In this document: positions 5,223 to 7,134 of the stretch, one piece after another | Layout of the letters: every line of letters starts with the position of its first letter | Position numbering within the stretch: the first letter of the stretch is position 1 | Source: Clostridiales bacterium | Lineage (GTDB): Bacteria; Bacillota; Clostridia; Oscillospirales; CAG-272 | Assembly: GCA_018370615.1 (NCBI GenBank) | Contig: JAGZAC010000084.1 | Coordinates: forward strand, 1 to 7,134 | DNA: 7,134 bases | Direction: 5' to 3' | Translations under genes and position numbers: made by a program | The notes under the pieces: model-generated | Databases searched by the model: none | Told to the model about the DNA's origin: nothing | Seen by the model: the letters and a program-made list of their open reading frames with translations, nothing else

Positions 5223-5336
5223 ACAATCCCTCAGACTCCGCTTACGCGGAGCCAGCTCCCTTTACACAAGGGAGCCACTTAAGCCAAGCCTCCCCTGTGC
5301 AAGGGGAGGTGGCGGCTCTGCCGCCGGAGGGGTTGT
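5223..5336 (+). repeat. Composite palindromic repeat, copy C
   Basis: It reads ACAATCCCTCAGACTCC, a CCGCTTACGCGG-type hairpin, CAGCTCCCTT..AAGGGAGC, then AAGCCTCCCCTG..CAGGGGAGG-like arms around TGTGCA, GGCGGCTCTGCCGCC, and ends GGAGGGGTTGT. It is the same two-part unit as copy A (591-723, on the opposite strand) with a shorter middle. It separates the replication gene from the cysteine-rich gene, and its last base is the first base of the replication gene's stop codon complement (5336-5338). Confidence 0.75.
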
Positions 5337-6211
5337 CACAAAAACGAAACCTCCGTATAAACCACATTGTCAGTCACATCTACAGAGAACCTATCTGTTT
5401 CCTGGCCGCCGTCTCCGAGAAACTCTTCGATTTCTTCCCCGTATCTGTAGACAGGTGCAGCAAGCTGACCTCCATGGAGGAAATACCTGCCGCCAATTCT
5501 CTGGCCCAACTGCTTTCCCATATACTTGAATATATACTTTGCTACCTTGTCTCTGCTCCCCTTGCCGGAGATGCGCTCCAAGGAGGACCAGCCGCAGATC
5601 CAGTCGGCGAGATTGTAAAGCTGCTTTACCTCACCCTGCTTGCGGCGTTTGATAAGCCTTCCAGAATCTGAATATCTGGCCTCAACAAGGTCCAAAGCAG
5701 AAGCATTCATAACGGCGTGAAAATGGATGCTGTCTCCATCCTTGTGAAACTCTGGAACCATGATGTACTTGAGGCCGCTGCGCTGTACCCTGTTGGAAAG
5801 CCATGTGCGTGCAGCTCCATAGGTTTTTTCCCAACTGTCCCGCTGTATTTTTTCAGGGTCAAAGGTGAGGGTTGCAAAAGTATCCAGGTCGTGATTGCAA
5901 AGAATAAAATCCATAGCTCTCATCTTTGCCCTTCGGGAAGCTCTGCGGAGATTGTCCGGGTCTGTATCTTCTGTAGGTATGCTGAGTAGATGAGACTCTT
6001 TTCTTCCTGTAGCTTCCAGGCCTGAAGGCAGAAAAATGGGACGTGTAGAAGCCTGAATCATAGCCAGCCGAAGAGAGCCATCTGGCTGGGGGATGTACTT
6101 AGCGCGCACTTTGTGTCGCGCAAGATTCTCGGGAATTGGGGTAAAAAGGTCTGAAAAGTCAATAGGGGCGGGCGTTTCCCGCCCCTCAGAACAAAACGCA
6201 TCTGCACCCAT
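5336..6211 (-). CDS. Rolling-circle replication initiator, HUH endonuclease family
   Basis: Nicks one DNA strand at an origin and becomes covalently linked to it through tyrosine, starting rolling-circle replication. Encodes 291 residues. The three signature motifs are in order: motif 1 FATLTFD (112-118), motif 2 IHFHAVMN with the metal-binding H163 and H165, and motif 3 KYIFKYMGK (225-233), where Y226 or Y230 is the likely nucleophile. This pattern matches plasmid- and phage-type Rep proteins (the G2P/ORF2-like group). About 100 residues precede motif 1; they are Arg/Lys-rich near 88-98 and otherwise unrecognised. No helicase domain, so a host helicase is needed. The ATG at 6209-6211 is the first in frame after a stop at 6236-6238; the nearest purine-rich site (AGAGGA) is 15 nt away, so initiation looks weak. 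First gene of the minus-strand set; a strong promoter lies far upstream (6873-6901), past an intervening terminator. Confidence 0.88.
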   Translation of the reverse strand: MGADAFCSEGRETPAPIDFSDLFTPIPENLARHKVRAKYIPQPDGSLRLAMIQASTRPIFLPSGLEATGRKESHLLSIPTEDTDPDNLRRASRRAKMRAMDFILCNHDLDTFATLTFDPEKIQRDSWEKTYGAARTWLSNRVQRSGLKYIMVPEFHKDGDSIHFHAVMNASALDLVEARYSDSGRLIKRRKQGEVKQLYNLADWICGWSSLERISGKGSRDKVAKYIFKYMGKQLGQRIGGRYFLHGGQLAAPVYRYGEEIEEFLGDGGQETDRFSVDVTDNVVYTEVSFL

Positions 6212-6314
6212 CTTGATGACATTCTGTCCTCTATATCAAGTAACTATAATGAAGGAAAGTGCAAACTGTTTGTATGGCCGGGGGCCAGGAGTCGCTCCGC
6301 GCCTCCCCTAGGTT

Positions 6315-6338
6315 GCTTTTGCCCTAACGGTCAAAAGC
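6315..6338. repeat. Hairpin upstream of the replication gene, candidate origin
   Basis: GCTTTTG (6315-6321) pairs with CAAAAGC (6332-6338) around the loop CCCTAACGGT. Rolling-circle origins are typically hairpins near rep with the nick in the loop, so this is a candidate by position only. No known nick-site sequence is recognised. Confidence 0.25.
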
Positions 6339-6347
6339 CTCCATAGG

Positions 6348-6681
6348 ACAATCCTCCCGTCGGCTTCGCCGACACCCTCCTTTACACAAGGAGGGCTAGA
6401 GGGGGGCTTGGATGGCCGCCGCCGCGGCGGGCGGCTCGCGCGCGCCTCCGGCGCTCCTGCTCGCCACATCCGCCTGGCGACGCCGCCCCAGCGGGGCCAC
6501 GCTGCGGCCCCACTAGGGGCGTCTCGCGCCGGCTTCGGTGGCCTTCGGCCACCTCACCCTGGGCGGCGGCCCCTGGCGCCATCGCTGCGCTGGGCGCCAA
6601 TGATGCAGGGGCAAACCGCACGCCCCTATAAGCCTCCCCTTCCTTGTGAAGGGGAGGTGTCAGCGAAGCTGACGGAGGGGT
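6348..6681 (+). repeat. Composite palindromic repeat, copies D and E, split by a GC-rich insert
   Basis: The left part (6348-6397) starts ACAATCCTCCCGTCGGCTTC and has CCCTCCTTTACACAAGGAGGG. The right part (6630-6681) reads AGCCTCCCCTTCC..GGGGAGGTGTCAG..CTGACGGAGGGG, ending TA instead of TTGT. Between them about 230 bp are exceptionally GC-rich and full of hairpins: GGGGCC/GGCCCC (around 6493-6512), GGTGGCC-TTC-GGCCACC (6537-6553) and GGCGCC/GGCGCC (6575-6598). It looks like one composite repeat interrupted by another repeat. Open frames here give low-complexity Arg/Ala/Pro/Gly peptides and are not called as genes. Confidence 0.6.
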
Positions 6682-6740
6682 ATTCCGCCCCTGCGGGGGC
6701 GGGTCCTCGCCGGACGGGCAGGGAATGGAAACTTGCCGGT

Positions 6741-6776
6741 ACAAAACAAAAGGACCTGCACGTTGTGCAGGTCCTT
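6741..6776 (-). terminator. Strong Rho-independent terminator
   Basis: AAGGACCTGCAC (6750-6761) pairs perfectly with GTGCAGGTCCTT (6765-6776) around GTT, a 12-bp stem. On the minus strand it is followed by TTTTGTTTTGT (from 6741-6751). It ends the transcript started at the promoter 6873-6901, or acts as an attenuator before the replication gene. Confidence 0.85.
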
Positions 6777-6867
6777 AAGTGACGCCTGTGCAAGTCAAGA
6801 GGTAGTCAGCCCGTTGACTATGGGTACGGTGCACAGGTTTTTTTGTACCGTATAAGTACCATCCCTA
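6742..6867 (-). ncRNA. Predicted small structured RNA (or attenuated leader), about 120 nt
   Basis: It is bounded by a near-perfect promoter and a strong terminator, with no convincing reading frame between; the only ATG frame (14 codons, starting at 6862) has no spaced ribosome binding site. Read on the minus strand, UACGGU pairs with ACCGUA (6847-6852 with 6825-6830), leaving CCUGUGC in the loop. UAGUCA-ACGGGC-UGACUA forms a second hairpin (6803-6820). The loop segment CCUGUGCA (6830-6837) is perfectly complementary to UGCACAGG (6785-6792) beyond that hairpin, giving a pseudoknot or an alternative fold. The terminator hairpin follows. It lies upstream of the replication gene in the same direction, suiting copy-control or attenuation, but could equally be an independent RNA. 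I do not recognise the family. Confidence 0.6.
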
Positions 6868-6872
6868 CTTGC

Positions 6873-6901
6873 ACTATACCACAAATTTGCACGTTTGTCA
6901 A
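6873..6901 (-). promoter_or_regulatory. Near-consensus sigma-A promoter
   Basis: On the minus strand TTGACA (6896-6901), a 17-nt spacer (6879-6895) and TATAGT (6873-6878) differ from consensus at one position. The expected start is near 6866-6868. It is the strongest promoter in the window and drives the predicted structured RNA, and the replication gene if transcription passes the terminator. Confidence 0.85.
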
Positions 6902-6962
6902 TAGAAAGCTGCACTTTTCTTCTACAGAGCTTTTTTCTTTGATTCCTCCTACATGCGGGCCT

Positions 6963-6997
6963 ACAGCCACACGCAGCACAAGTGCTGGCGTGGCTGT
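6963..6997. repeat. Hairpin with two paired arms
   Basis: ACAGCCAC (6963-6970) pairs with GTGGCTGT (6990-6997), and inside it AGCAC (6975-6979) pairs with GTGCT (6982-6986). It lies upstream of the strong promoter. No T-run on either side. Purpose unknown. Confidence 0.5.
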
Positions 6998-7021
6998 CTG
7001 GCCCTGGACCGCCCGGCACTT

Positions 7022-7134
7022 ATGCCCCCAATTAGTCGCCCACGAGCCGCCGCCACCTCCGACGGCGGCTTGGGCTTACAAAATTCCAATTTTGCCTGGC
7101 AAGCCGGCAAAATAAGAATTTTGTATAATTGGGG
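7022..7134. repeat. Nested palindromic element at the window end, cut off
   Basis: Outer arms CCCCAATTA (7025-7033) and TAATTGGGG (7126-7134) are inverted repeats. Inside are GCCGCCG/CGGCGGC (from about 7045), ACAAAATTC (7079-7087) with GAATTTTGT (7116-7124), and within those ATTTTGCC (7089-7096) with GGCAAAAT (7106-7113). The left arm ATGCCCCCAATTA is the reverse complement of 2907-2919, so a second end of the same family lies beside coaX. Its size, terminal inverted repeats and lack of coding capacity suit a MITE-like element; its right end may double as the element boundary. Confidence 0.6.
7117..7134. repeat. Right copy of the 18-bp direct repeat (attR-like or repeat end)
   Basis: Exact match to 2897-2914, ending at the last base of the window, so how far the identity continues cannot be seen. 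Confidence 0.5.

Larger units (their letters stand above)
2897..7134. mobile_element. Candidate compact integrated replicon (rolling-circle Rep plus tyrosine recombinase)
   Basis: An 18-bp sequence, AATTTTGTATAATTGGGG, occurs as direct copies at 2897-2914 and 7117-7134. Between them lie a tyrosine recombinase, an HUH rolling-circle initiator, three small proteins, a predicted structured RNA and many hairpins. Composition differs from the left part of the window, with GC-rich islands at about 2915-3090 and 6400-6620. The set fits an integrated small plasmid or phage satellite that excises and replicates by rolling circle. No capsid, packaging, relaxase or partition gene is present. The boundaries are inferred: the right copy is the last 18 bases of the window and the 18-mer may instead belong to a dispersed repeat, so the true extent could differ. 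Confidence 0.5.

Noticed and set aside
5179..5671. Plus-strand frames antisense to the replication gene
   Set aside because: They arise from repeat C and the complement of the Rep gene; no ribosome binding sites.
6382..6782. Long frames on both strands in the GC-rich insert
   Set aside because: High GC suppresses stop codons; products are Arg/Ala/Pro-rich low complexity over hairpin repeats.
6795..7115. Frames of 74 and 90 codons at the right end
   Set aside because: They run through the strong minus-strand promoter, the structured RNA and the palindromic element; no ribosome binding site or family resemblance.
1..7134. CRISPR array
   Set aside because: Repeats are palindromic, irregularly spaced and in both orientations; no regular repeat-spacer pattern and no cas gene.
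2897..7134. Integrated microvirus or filamentous phage
   Set aside because: The Rep would fit, but there is no major capsid protein and no Zot-type ATPase or coat protein genes in the visible stretch.

Overview
The window looks like a short piece of a gut-type Clostridia genome, probably Oscillospiraceae/Ruminococcaceae. The reasons are strong AGGAGG ribosome binding sites, moderate-GC housekeeping genes, an ECF-type vitamin transporter, a type III pantothenate kinase, and many short GC-rich palindromic repeats of a kind familiar from that group. The taxonomic call is inference; no marker gene is present.

Left part (1-2880), chromosomal, all genes on the minus strand. A beta-propeller protein runs off the left edge (1-419). 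An intergenic stretch follows, holding one palindromic repeat unit (591-723) and a terminator (743-780). Next come a small flavodoxin-like protein (786-1229) with its own clear promoter (1261-1289) and a 16-bp perfect palindrome between promoter and ribosome binding site. Then come an ECF transporter substrate-binding (S) component (1334-1951) and, upstream of it, coaX (2069-2854). The last two make a plausible pantothenate uptake and phosphorylation pair feeding CoA synthesis; the 117-nt gap between them can fold into several hairpins.

Right part (about 2897-7134), accessory. This stretch resembles a compact integrated replicon of about 4.2 kb. Minus-strand genes, read right to left, are a rolling-circle HUH replication initiator (5336-6211), a cysteine-rich small protein (4944-5189), an overlapping 84-residue protein (4706-4960) and a catalytic-domain-only tyrosine recombinase (4091-4687). 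One unrecognised gene (3516-3845) lies on the plus strand with its own terminator. No capsid, packaging, relaxase or partition gene is seen. An identical 18-bp sequence sits at 2897-2914 and at the very end of the window (7117-7134). It could be the attachment-site duplication, or the end of a dispersed palindromic repeat.

The least expected signal is at 6741-6901 on the minus strand. A textbook promoter (TTGACA, 17-nt spacer, TATAGT) lies about 120 nt before a 12-bp terminator hairpin. The RNA between them can form two hairpins plus an 8-bp pairing from the loop of the first to a downstream segment. This predicts a small structured RNA, or an attenuated leader, upstream of the replication gene. 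The rest of the accessory region is packed with hairpins and composite palindromic repeats, which touch or supply the 3' ends of the recombinase and replication genes.
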